Shown piece by piece: positions 9,103-16,196 of a stretch of DNA of 17,500 nt (its first letter is position 1; every line of letters begins with the position of its first letter). The notes below the pieces were generated by a model that was not told the DNA's origin, did not search any database, and saw only the letters and a list, made by a program, of their open reading frames with translations. The stretch is from Theodoxus fluviatilis (taxonomy: Eukaryota > Mollusca > Gastropoda > Cycloneritida > Neritidae), in assembly GCA_034096865.1 (NCBI GenBank), contig JAWQFJ010005870.1:1-17500 (forward strand), read 5' to 3'. The translations under genes were made by a program, and so were the position numbers.

Positions 9103-9138
9103 GTGACCAATCAGCGCCCTGCTTCACACGAGATTTAG
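9103..9138 (-). repeat. Inverted repeat, right arm
   Basis: Read on the minus strand it starts CTAAATCTCG and ends AGGGCGCTGATTGGTCAC, matching the left arm at 8741-8777. The arms are about 325 bases apart, a size compatible with a small non-autonomous element, but no target duplication was found. Confidence 0.5.
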
Positions 9139-9233
9139 ATGTGTGTCTCCCTACCCAGGAGTTCAACTGGGTACTTGCGAGGTCAGTTTCACTGATCTGC
9201 ACATCATGGCCTCCATGTACTCTGTTCTCACAG

Positions 9234-9314
9234 GTTCCCTGGAATAAGAGGCACGCCTGTGAAGCTCTTGAAGAGGGACTTTTCTGACAGTATCTCTGCC
9301 TCCAGCTACCCTCA
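9234..9314 (+). CDS. Exon B of the unrecognised gene (81 nt, phase 2-2)
   Basis: The acceptor is GTACTCTGTTCTCACAG and the donor is GTGAGT at 9315. The first G completes the Thr codon split from exon A. Twenty-six codons follow, reading FPGIRGTPVKLLKRDFSDS then ISASSYP, and two bases (CA) complete Gln with exon C. The TPVKLLKR string is a proline-directed site next to a basic cluster, the arrangement used by cyclin-dependent kinase substrates and cyclin-docking motifs. That is a motif-level inference only. The phase agrees with both neighbours, which is the main support for the call. The exon is small and would be easy to miss by ORF length alone. Confidence 0.75.
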
Positions 9315-10355
9315 GTGAGTATATCACTTAGCAAAGGTTGCATTTTGAGGCTTGTAGGGACAATCCTTTGAAATATGGAAGGGGCTCTGTTGCATTATTT
9401 TGTGCCTGCTGATGTTATGTGATGTACTGACTGGAAATGGGTCAGTGGTGACTGATGACAAGAAGTTAAAATTGAAGTGTGGTTAAAAATAGACTGAAAA
9501 AAAACTGGATGGCAAAAGCTTTATGGAATGCAAACACTGTCATCATGGGCCATGAACTTTTGCTTCAAAATGGTGTGTTTGATTTGGGGGTCTGTGTGTA
9601 GGAATAGAATTTGCAGTGAGGCACTGCAACCTGCTATCCATATGAATTCTTGTAAGTTTCACTGCCACCTCGTGAAGTAAGGTTTTTCGCAATGGCAGCA
9701 GCAGCAGCAACAGCATCGACTCAACATCATTAAGTGGCAAGAAACTCTCAACACAGCGAGGCAACAGTCTTCAGAGGAAAAGCCCCTGTCAACAAGTGTT
9801 TTGACCCTTTACACTTCCTGACCTCTTAGGGGTAGGGCCACATGATTATTGTTTAGGTTGTTGTCATTTATTACAGAAGTGGTCGTAGTAATGATATTAG
9901 ATATTACCTTAGGCCCCCCCCCCCCCAAAAAAAAAGTTGTCGTTATGGTAACCAACCCATGCTATTTTTAATGGCAACTCACAATTTTTTTTTGGATTTT
10001 GCAATAAAAAAGGAAAGGAAGAAATTGACAGTACTCAGCAAATTGTATGCTTCCCATCTTCCCTGCCCTATGAGCCCTGTTTAAGTATTTCTAATTTTAA
10101 AAATGGGGGGTTTTAACAGTGGAGAAATGTTTATTCATGTTTAATTTGGTCTTTTCAATAAACAAAAATAAAATTAAATAAAAGTTCAGGCCAACCTAAC
10201 AACCTTTTTAATACCTGTAACTGTAACCACAACTGCATTTTTTGGTGCCTTATCATTAGTCTCAACATTATTGTCATCATTGTTTTTGTTGGTATGGTAG
10301 CCGCTCAGTGTTTTTGCTCCTGAAGCACACTGATGGCATAATCTTGCTGATACAG
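9315..10355 (+). other. Intron B-C carrying a MITE copy
   Basis: This GT-AG intron is about 1041 bases long. It contains the MITE-like element 9912-10249, whose right end is only about 106 bases from the exon C acceptor. The stretch 9315-9908 shows no recognised feature. Confidence 0.55.
9912..10249. mobile_element. MITE-like element, copy 2, with TTA target duplication
   Basis: This 338-bp element is flanked by TTA on both sides (9909-9911 and 10250-10252). The left end reads GGC, a C run, nine A residues and then GTTGTCGTTATGGTAAC. The right end in reverse reads GGCACCAAAAAATGCAGTTG then TGGTTACAGTTAC. These are imperfect terminal inverted repeats of about 30 bases. The interior aligns with 6027-6375 (CCCTGCCCTATGAGC, AAGTTCAGGCCAACCT, CTGTAACTGTAACC). 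It has no transposase. A 3-bp TTA duplication with GG/CC termini is the known signature of PIF/Harbinger-type elements, so it may be mobilised by that superfamily (inferred). The C13-A9 homopolymer at the left end may be a secondary expansion. Confidence 0.65.
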
Positions 10356-10508
10356 GGCTAAGAACAGAATGAGTAGGATGGATGCATATGCTGCCAGTGG
10401 CTCCACAAGCCCCCGCTCCTTGCCGACCCCTGACTGGCTGGTGGAGATGGGGGAGAGCATCAGGAAGGCCAGGATTGCTCTCCGCAGCCAAGACTCCAGC
10501 AAGGACTT
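10356..10508 (+). CDS. Exon C of the unrecognised gene (153 nt, phase 2-2)
   Basis: The preferred acceptor is ATCTTGCTGATACAG at 10355. An alternative AG at 10376 would shorten the exon by 21 bases and keep the frame. The donor is GTGAGT at 10509. The peptide begins AKNRMSRMDAYAASG, continues STSPRSLPTPDWLVEMGES and ends IRKARIALRSQDSSKD plus a split Leu. It contains two proline-directed sites, SPRS and PTPDW, then an amphipathic-looking segment WLVEMGESIRKARIAL that could form a helix. Coding-like codon use and higher G+C than the flanks support it. It follows the MITE copy closely and is followed by a (TG)n tract and a LINE fragment in the next intron. No family was recognised. Confidence 0.75.
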
Positions 10509-10534
10509 GTGAGTGACCTGCCCCTTCTGTCTGG

Positions 10535-10538
10535 TGTC

Positions 10539-10569
<31 letters not shown>

Positions 10570-10576
10570 TGTTGGT

Positions 10577-10610
<34 letters not shown>

Positions 10611-10612
10611 TT
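10535..10612. repeat. Interrupted (TG)n microsatellite in intron C-D
   Basis: (TG)n with TTTG and TTGG interruptions runs immediately up to the start of the LINE fragment at 10615. It produces the CVCVCV string in front of that fragment's open frame. Confidence 0.95.
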
Positions 10613-10614
10613 GT

Positions 10615-10980
10615 CAACTGCCTAAACAGTTGCTGTACGGAGAACTGTGTCAGGGCAAGCACTCTGTCAGGGGGCAGAAGAAACGCTACAAAGACTGCCT
10701 CATAACGTTCCTCAAAGACCTGGGCATCAACATCAACACGTGGGAGACGCTTGCTCAGGACCGTCCCGCTTGGCACAGGGAGATCACTGCATGAGCCGGT
10801 GCTGCCAAAGCCAGGCAAATCACCGAGGTGCAACAAAAGTGTGCCGTGCACAGGGCCTGCGTGGCATCCACTGCCATGACAGCGCCCACTCACTTGTGTC
10901 CCATATGTGGGCAAGCCTTCAGGGCCTGGATTGGCCTCGTCAGTCGCCTCAGGACCCACAACCACAGCTCCTCCATCTGA
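10615..10980 (+). pseudogene. LINE ORF2 C-terminal tail with degraded zinc finger, third family
   Basis: The plus-strand frame starts QLPKQLLYGELCQGK, continues GQKKRYKDCL and a WETLAQDRPAWHREITA block, meets an in-frame TGA at 10792-10794, and then reads on as GAAKARQITEVQQK to CPICGQAFRAWIGLVSRLRT and a TGA at 10978-10980. The order LL-x-GEL, then GQKKR-x-KD, then AQDR-x-x-W, then a terminal C2H2 finger is the C-terminus of ORF2 in a LINE group common in marine invertebrates. The finger has C-x2-C, but the position of the first His (12 residues later) is Arg (CGC, 10945-10947), one transition from CAC. With the internal stop and no reverse transcriptase, this is a dead 5'-truncated copy inserted in sense orientation in the intron, directly after a (TG)n tract. 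Confidence 0.8.
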
Positions 10981-11007
10981 CTCTTGAAGCCATGGTCATC
11001 TTCAACT

Positions 11008-11081
11008 GCAAAGGATAATCAGAAGAAGAAGTGTGTGTTTGTGTGCAAAGGATAATCAGAAGAAGAAGTGTGTGTTTGTGT
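11008..11081 (+). repeat. 37-bp tandem duplication at the LINE 3' end
   Basis: Two exact 37-base copies (11008-11044 and 11045-11081) start GCAAAGGATAATCAGAAGAA and end in a short TGTGTGTTTGTGT. The first half is the LINE 3' terminal region, so the duplication probably arose by slippage in the TG-rich tail after insertion. Confidence 0.85.
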
Positions 11082-11116
11082 GTGTGTTTGTGTGTGTGTG
11101 TGTCTTTGTGTGTGTG

Positions 11117-11195
<79 letters not shown>
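11082..11195. repeat. (TG)n followed by long (TC)n microsatellite
   Basis: A (TG)n tract with occasional TTTG and TCTTTG interruptions to 11117 is followed by ACC and an uninterrupted (TC)n of 75 bases (11121-11195). The RERERE and SLSLSL ORFs across it are artefacts. Confidence 0.95.
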
Positions 11196-11196
<1 letters not shown>

Positions 11197-12505
11197 GACC
11201 AAGAAACAAGCAGTGGGCACTCTGAGAAAGAGAGCTGGGTGAAAGACCTATTTTTTCAAAATAGTGGCTCTACTTACTGTCATGGCAAGTGTAGTATTTT
11301 CTTAGCTTGACAAAGTGCAGCATTTGGCTAGTTTTGGCAAATAAAGACCTTTCTAGCCATATCAAGTTTAGCTTTGTAGCTACAGTATTTATTTTACTAC
11401 GATTTTTCAAACTTGGTCCATTTTCTTGCTATTCCAGGGGACAGACGCACTATAAATTCTGCGCCTTGAATGAGTTAAAGGTTCCTTGAATTAAGATAAA
11501 ATTAATTAGATTAAATTAAATGGAATCATTACATCAAATCATAAAATTAATTTGTTTAAGCTCCGCAGACATTACATCCAGCTGAGGAGGGGAGTATCAT
11601 GTGGCAGTTGCAGTATGTGATTTGGCAGACAACTAGGGAAAGTAAGGCTTGCCTTGCCCTTAATCTTACCAGCGCTAGTGATTATCCTGATCACCTTCCC
11701 TACATAGCCTACAAAGGTTTATTTACTTATTTATTTATTAATTCATTTATTCTGCTGAAAGTTCCAGCTGCTTTAGCATGAAATCTCCCATGTTGCCTTT
11801 CTCCAACCCTTGCTGCCATTGCTGAACCAACATTGCTGTCATCTAGGCCCTGGCTGCTCTCTCTGTTTCCTCCCTCAAACTCATTGTACTAAATTTAGAC
11901 ACATCACGTGACTATTTTGTGGCAGAGATGTCTGTTGAACTGCACATGGTTGCTAAATGGAGAACTTTCAAGTGTGGAAAGGATGCTCTTGAATGTGCAG
12001 ACTGTTTAGAACAATGAGTTTGTACATGTATAAGGAAGACTCGAGAGTGTGTCCATGCCTTCACTGGCACAAGAAGTGGAATGGGAAAGGTGGGAAGGGT
12101 GGACTGTAGTGCTATGGGACATAGTATATGAAATTACTTTGATTCAAGTATCCACTCTTCTGCAGCAACAAAAGCTGGGCACTTAAGCAGCTTCCACTGT
12201 GTTTTGCTGAAGATGAAGGTGAGGAGAGCACCCTATGCACTTTTCCTATTGGTCAGCATATGTGGTTCCCAGCTTCCACCTCAACAATATTGCTTGTGGA
12301 TACAGACTGCTGTTCTGCTATTTTTGTGGTCAAATTCAGGGAATAAAGTACCTTAAATATGAGCAATTTTAACACTGTCTGTTAAAAAAATCTTCTGTGA
12401 ACAGTGCAATAAGTTGTTTTCTTCTGCTGATCAGAGTGACAATTGTTTGTAATAACATAGTAAATCACTTACCCTTGGGAAGCTCAGCAAAGTCTTCTTT
12501 TTCAG

Positions 12506-12535
12506 GAATTCATCAACAAACACGGAAGCATCTGT
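12506..12535 (+). CDS. Exon D, 30-nt microexon (phase 2-2)
   Basis: The acceptor is a strong pyrimidine tract TCTTCTTTTTCAG (AG at 12504-12505) and the donor is GTAAGC at 12536. The first G completes Leu with TT of exon C, then NSSTNTEAS follows, and the last two bases GT join exon E to give Val. The peptide NSSTNTEAS is Ser/Thr-rich and matches the hydrophilic character of the neighbouring exons (QDSSKDL before, EGQDESG after). Both ends agree in phase with their partners and no other frame of the exon is required. It is only 10 codons and therefore a candidate for regulated inclusion. Confidence 0.65.
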
Positions 12536-13064
12536 GTAAGCTTGACTCTTTTCAATGATGTTATGGTCAGTTGCTCATCAATCAGTAGCTAATGGGCATC
12601 AGAAATATGCTTGAACACAAGAAATTGTAATAAACTCAAATAATTTAGAAAACTTATTCAACAATTCAAACAATGCTGCCATTTCTTCTGGTGCACAATT
12701 AATGACAGTTCAGATTCTTTTCATGATAAAACAGTGCTGTTTTTATCATAACTCTAAATTAGCTCATTGTGGTGTATTTTACAATAAGAATCAGCCTGAA
12801 TTGTTGCCCTTTTATGTGAGATTCAAGCATAAATCCATGCTGATCAAAGTAGACAATTAAAACAGTTGTGGAAGTGATGTCACACTGAATCAACCGATGA
12901 AAAAAGTGGGTAGGAACTAGGATTTTTCCCAAGCTTTATGTATATTAATCAGGTGGAAGTAGGCAACACTGTAAAGCTGACCGGTGGTAAAAGTGCCTTG
13001 GGTGTTCTCTTTCGCTTCAAATGTTTTCTTAAGATGCCCAATTTTTCATGAAAACCAATTAGAG

Positions 13065-13070
13065 TATATA

Positions 13071-13101
<31 letters not shown>

Positions 13102-13102
13102 T
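13065..13102. repeat. (AT)n microsatellite in intron D-E
   Basis: This is an alternating TA tract with one TG interruption, 75 bases before exon E. It has no coding meaning. Confidence 0.9.
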
Positions 13103-13175
13103 TGTTTATCATGAAGTAAATAAAACTATATATCCAGGAGAAATGTGCTTACTGTTTGCTTGTCTTTCTCCACAG

Positions 13176-13232
13176 GGAGGGCCAGGATGAAAGTGGTGCC
13201 ATGATGTCTTCCTCTGCCTTTGATAGGCTGTG
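13176..13232 (+). CDS. Exon E of the unrecognised gene (57 nt, phase 2-2)
   Basis: The acceptor is GCTTGTCTTTCTCCACAG (AG at 13174-13175) and the donor is GTGAGT at 13233. One base completes Val with exon D, then 18 codons read EGQDESGAMMSSSAFDRL, and the last two bases TG start a Trp codon finished by exon F. The peptide is acidic and Ser-rich, consistent with a disordered region. The antisense strand is also open through this exon. I regard the sense reading as real because splice sites and phase match on both sides. Confidence 0.75.
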
Positions 13233-13804
13233 GTGAGTCTTGAACTGATGTTCCTTTGCTTTGAATCAAAAGAGGTTTCTTGGGGGCTGGATAAGGGGTT
13301 TGGCTACCAATTTGTTACTGTGCATAATTTGGGTTGGATTTTCCAGGCTGGTTTGAATGCAGACCCTGTCCCATTGACCTCCTAGGCTGTCTGTAGTTGC
13401 CCCTGGCTGAGCTACTGGAGTTGGCCTTTGAAAGCACAGCATCTGGGGTTTCAGCTGATGAGGAGGGCATTGAAAAGTTCTGGCCACTTGTTGCTGTCAG
13501 TTTCGAGACCTGCAAAGGTTTGAACCTGAACAAACTGCCAAGTCATCTACTGAGTGTGATTTCATTTATAAAAAGTGTTTAGTTTCATCTGTGCTTGATG
13601 TATATCCTCTCATATTCTTTCCAGTTGAATGTGTTTCCAAATTTCAGAGGTTTTTGATTATGCTGTTTTTATAGGTAGGACTAAGAAAAATGGCCAAAGC
13701 CAGATGCACCAAGCGAAAGAAAGGAAAGACTCTATGTTTTAGGCAGCAGGCATCTGATTGGTGCACTGTTTGATCCGCTAATCAAAATGTATACATGAAG
13801 ATGT

Positions 13805-13993
13805 ATGTATTTATGTGCATCTGTAAGGTGCTGGTTTCCTTCCTATGGGAGTGCTCAGAGTGCATCACAGTCTGGAGAAGAAGAGTGTCTTTCAGTTTCA
13901 GCTGCTTTTTGACAGATCTGAAAGAGTCTCACTTTCTCATGAATTCAAGAATGGCAGTCCATGATTATGCATGTATTTATGTGCGTTTGTAAG
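13805..13993 (+). repeat. Pair of 23-bp direct repeats bounding a 143-bp segment
   Basis: ATGTATTTATGTGC followed by ATCTGTAAG at 13805-13827 matches 13971-13993 at 21 of 23 bases. Whether the pair marks a duplication or a former insertion is unknown. Confidence 0.5.
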
Positions 13994-14092
13994 AAAGAGT
14001 TTGAGACTTTAGGTGAGGACCAAGTCCATGACCTCCCAGTGAACATCAAAGGTCAGAGCCAGCAATGTTATTGTGTGTACAGAAGTCCCTAC

Positions 14093-14178
14093 ATGAATGA
14101 ATGAATGAATGAATGAATGAATGAATGAATGAATGAATGAATGAATGAATGAATGAATGAATGAATGAATGAATGAAT
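14093..14178. repeat. (ATGA)n tetranucleotide microsatellite, about 21 perfect units
   Basis: An uninterrupted 86-base array with no sequence variation, in intron E-F. Antisense translation gives an Ile-His-Ser-Phe repeat that is an artefact. Confidence 0.97.
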
Positions 14179-14433
14179 CCACTTAATGTAACAATGATAA
14201 CAAAGAGAGGTACCTATCATATGTTTTGCCCTTGAATATACATTCACACTACAATAGAAAAGCAAACCTAATAAATTAAACATATGAAAGTTAAGAAATA
14301 GAAGAACAAACACAAACATAGTTTTTGTGACGAAGAATTTTAGTGGCCTGAGGATTCCTCTCCAGCCAGTGATGGTGGAAGAGGTCAGTGGAGGGGTCTG
14401 TGCATCTGTTGGAGTGCACAACAACTATAATGC

Positions 14434-14463
14434 AGTCAGTCAGTCAGTCAATCAAGCAGTGGG

Positions 14464-14507
<44 letters not shown>
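14434..14507. repeat. (CAGT)n and (TCAA)n tetranucleotide repeats
   Basis: A short (CAGT)n block at 14433-14449 is followed by a perfect (TCAA)n of 11 units at 14464-14507. It lies in intron E-F, upstream of the pyrimidine-rich tract that precedes exon F. Confidence 0.95.
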
Positions 14508-14717
14508 CCAATCAGTTGATTGGTGTGGTCTGATCTGATTCACTTAGTTGATTAGTCACTCCATTAGTCTCTGGATCTTAGTCCACCCATCAGTGCATCT
14601 GTCTATCTGTCCATCCATCTCTCTGTCTGCTTGTCCACTCTCTCCCCATCTTCTTTCAGGCAGCCAACACAATGCATGCAGTGCAGCCTACCTCTACAGT
14701 GTGTGTTTCCATTGCAG

Positions 14718-14804
14718 GAACATGAAGTATGCTGACCACATCAAGGAGACTGAGAGCACTTCCTCTGCTACTTCTGCTGCTGCTGCTGCTGGTTCTAACC
14801 TTGA
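14718..14804 (+). CDS. Exon F of the unrecognised gene (87 nt, phase 2-2)
   Basis: The acceptor is GTGTTTCCATTGCAG (AG at 14716-14717) and the donor is GTAAGT at 14805. The first G completes Trp with exon E. Twenty-eight codons read NMKYADHIKETESTSSATSA, then a short Ala run, then GSNL, and GA remains for a split codon. A (GCT)n-like stretch encodes the Ala run (about 14776-14791), so its length may vary between individuals. A second in-frame acceptor at 14663 would lengthen the exon by 54 bases and add a Cys-rich segment (reported separately). The polarity and Ser/Thr content match the neighbouring exons. Confidence 0.75.
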
Positions 14805-14820
14805 GTAAGTTTTGAATGAT

Positions 14821-15062
14821 GGAATGAATGAATGGAATGAATGAATCAATGAATGGAGTGTCATGGCCTATCAGCCCATGTAGGCTAATAAAGGAACTGA
14901 TCATGAAAATCTCAAGGTCAGTGCATCATGCTCTTGCGTTGGGGCAACCTGTCTCAACTTTGGTACCTAGGTGTAGGTTTCAGTAAGATGAATGAAAGGT
15001 GAATGAATAAATGAATCAATGAATAACTGAGGGGGGTAAAATGGATGAAAGACTGAATGAAT
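14821..15062. repeat. Degenerate (GAAT)n-rich stretch in intron F-G
   Basis: Clusters of imperfect GAAT/AATG units occur at 14821-14855, 14989-15028 and 15053-15068, separated by unique sequence. They resemble decayed relatives of the perfect (ATGA)n array in the preceding intron. Confidence 0.6.
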
Positions 15063-15068
15063 GCATGA

Positions 15069-15671
15069 ACATTTTTCAATGGCCTCTCTGACATCTGGTA
15101 ATAGAAAATGAGTTAAATGCAGGTTAATCAACCACATGATTGGAAACGTATGAATTATCACAAGTCCTAGTTGAGATATAAGCATCAATAATTTGCCCAA
15201 AAGTGTATCTTCTAATGGGAGTTTTTTAAATACAGAAGTGATTTTATTTAATATACTTGATGGTCAGAGAAAAGACAAGTAGGTAGAATAGGTATATATA
15301 GGGAAGAAGCTGACCAGTTTATATAAAAATGGAACATTCAACATCCGCCAGAAATCAAAATCTGGTTGTTGTCCTTATGGATAAAATGGAGTATTCTCCC
15401 CTTGTCAATCATTCACCCATTCCCTTTTGGTAATCTCATGCATGGCAGCAAAAATGGATCATGTATGGATGTTGTGTGTTGCTATGATTCTGATTTAATG
15501 TGTTGTTGTGAAGTTGTGGAAGTACTGCAGGGTTTCTTCAAACTCAAAACATTCTTAGCTTAACTATGATGTAACCACAATTAATTATACGCTATTCAGA
15601 TCAGTCCCAAAATTATCATCATTGAAACTACACTATGCCACCAAGAGGATTAATTTGCTTTTTCTTATCAG
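15069..15671 (+). other. Remainder of intron F-G, no feature seen
   Basis: AT-rich sequence without recognised repeats, ending in the pyrimidine-rich acceptor of exon G at 15671. Confidence 0.5.
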
Positions 15672-15762
15672 TGACAATTCATTGTCATCTATTGGGATCA
15701 CATGTATGCCTAAATCTGGCATTATGAAAGTGCAGCTTGAATCATTGTCAATGAGTGAATGA
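15672..15762 (+). CDS. Exon G, terminal coding exon with stop (91 nt)
   Basis: The acceptor is a strong TTGCTTTTTCTTATCAG (AG at 15670-15671). The first T completes the Asp codon begun by exon F (GA+T). Twenty-nine codons follow, reading DNSLSSIGITCMPKSGIMK then VQLESLSMSE, and TGA lies at 15760-15762. The phase agrees with exon F, and the C-terminus is Ser-rich like the rest of the chain. No in-phase internal donor looks better than reading to the stop. Because it is a 3' terminal exon it has support on only one splice site, so it is slightly less certain than the internal exons. A further acceptor at 15841 was considered and set aside. Confidence 0.6.
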
Positions 15763-16084
15763 AAGTTTATATTCAAAAGATGAGACAAGCCAAAGAAAAA
15801 TTCTGTGAATATTTGAATACAATGATACACATTTGCCATTTCAGGCAGAGCAACATGGGTATGTGCTTTGTGCCATTGTATCTCCCAGTTTTGCAGTGTG
15901 TGATGCTTTTGATAGCATGCTGTGGTCTTTGCCTCTGTCTAGTTGTGGCCTGACTAGGGCAGTTTCTTTCCGACCTGGGGCTGCCATGAGCAGTAAACTT
16001 GGTCACTGGGCACTGCACAGCTTCAACCAGGGCTGAAACTCACCTGAAAGAATTTCCTTTTTTAAAAAAGAACAAAAATAAAAA
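15763..16084 (+). other. Probable 3' untranslated region with AATAAA
   Basis: Following the stop there is about 315 bases of sequence and then a single AATAAA at 16077-16082, inside an A-rich string directly before the (TAG)n repeat. It is the nearest canonical poly(A) signal after exon G. A-rich context makes a chance match possible. A 67-codon plus-strand ORF at 15833-16036 is open but out of the phase required from exon F. Confidence 0.4.
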
Positions 16085-16098
16085 GTAGTACTAGTAGC

Positions 16099-16160
<62 letters not shown>

Positions 16161-16171
16161 TAGTAGTACTA
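16085..16171. repeat. (TAG)n trinucleotide microsatellite
   Basis: A run of AGT/TAG units with a few substitutions (CAG, TGG, ACTAG) of about 87 bases lies between the putative poly(A) signal and the SINE. Confidence 0.95.
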
Positions 16172-16196
16172 GATGATTTCAGGAATGATGAAGTTA

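Larger units (their letters stand above)
7553..9233 (+). other. Intron A-B with an internal inverted repeat
   Basis: This is a GT-AG intron of about 1681 bases. The stretch 7553-8500 holds no recognised repeat or exon. From about 8520 to 9180 the sequence is richer in G+C, and it contains an inverted repeat (8741-8777 with 9103-9138) that may be the ends of a dispersed element. The 135-codon minus-strand ORF at 8550-8957 lies inside this repeat-like region and is not recognisable as a protein. Confidence 0.5.
10509..12505 (+). other. Intron C-D, repeat-rich first half
   Basis: This intron is about 1997 bases long. Its first 700 bases hold a (TG)n tract, a truncated LINE tail in sense orientation, a 37-bp tandem duplication and (TG)n/(TC)n repeats. 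From 11200 to 12505 no gene or named repeat was seen; short AT-rich patches such as ATTAATTAGATTAAATTAAA near 11500 and TTTATTTACTTATTTATTTA near 11720 occur. Confidence 0.55.
13233..14717 (+). other. Intron E-F with tetranucleotide repeats
   Basis: This intron is about 1485 bases long. The first 300 bases contain an antisense open stretch and a short motif shared with the region around 5740. A 23-base direct repeat with two mismatches lies at 13805-13827 and 13971-13993. The rest carries (ATGA)n and (TCAA)n arrays and a long pyrimidine-rich tract (about 14585-14657) before a possible alternative acceptor. Confidence 0.55.
7409..15762 (+). other. 3' half of an unrecognised multi-exon gene (seven exons A-G)
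   Basis: Seven plus-strand exons were joined by eye using splice sites and phase: A, B, C, D, E, F and terminal G. All six introns are GT-AG and phase 2. Donors are GTGAGT (four times), GTAAGC and GTAAGT. Introns are about 1681, 1041, 1997, 640, 1485 and 867 bases. The open chain is about 214 residues long without an internal stop and ends at TGA 15760-15762. The protein is Ser-rich and hydrophilic, has no membrane segment or signal peptide, and carries TPVK, SPRS and PTPDW proline-directed sites. It is probably a largely disordered C-terminal region. Exon A enters in phase 2, so coding exons must lie upstream, outside what I could identify. I cannot name the protein. The sequence shows splice sites and phase; expression is inferred. 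Confidence 0.7.

Noticed and set aside
10186..10965. 259-codon minus-strand ORF
   Set aside because: It runs antisense through exon C, a (TG)n tract (His/Thr repeat) and the sense-oriented LINE tail, so it is a shadow.
10949..11225. Arg/Glu and Ser/Leu repeat ORFs
   Set aside because: They are translations of the (TC)n and (TG)n tracts.
15841..15854. 14-nt microexon GCAGAGCAACATGG with GTATGT donor
   Set aside because: The acceptor is weaker, and exon G at 15672 already provides a phase-correct terminal exon with a stop. It could still be an alternative exon.
15833..16036. 67-codon plus-strand ORF after exon G
   Set aside because: It would need phase 0 entry, which no upstream donor supplies. 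It lies in the putative 3' UTR and is not recognisable.
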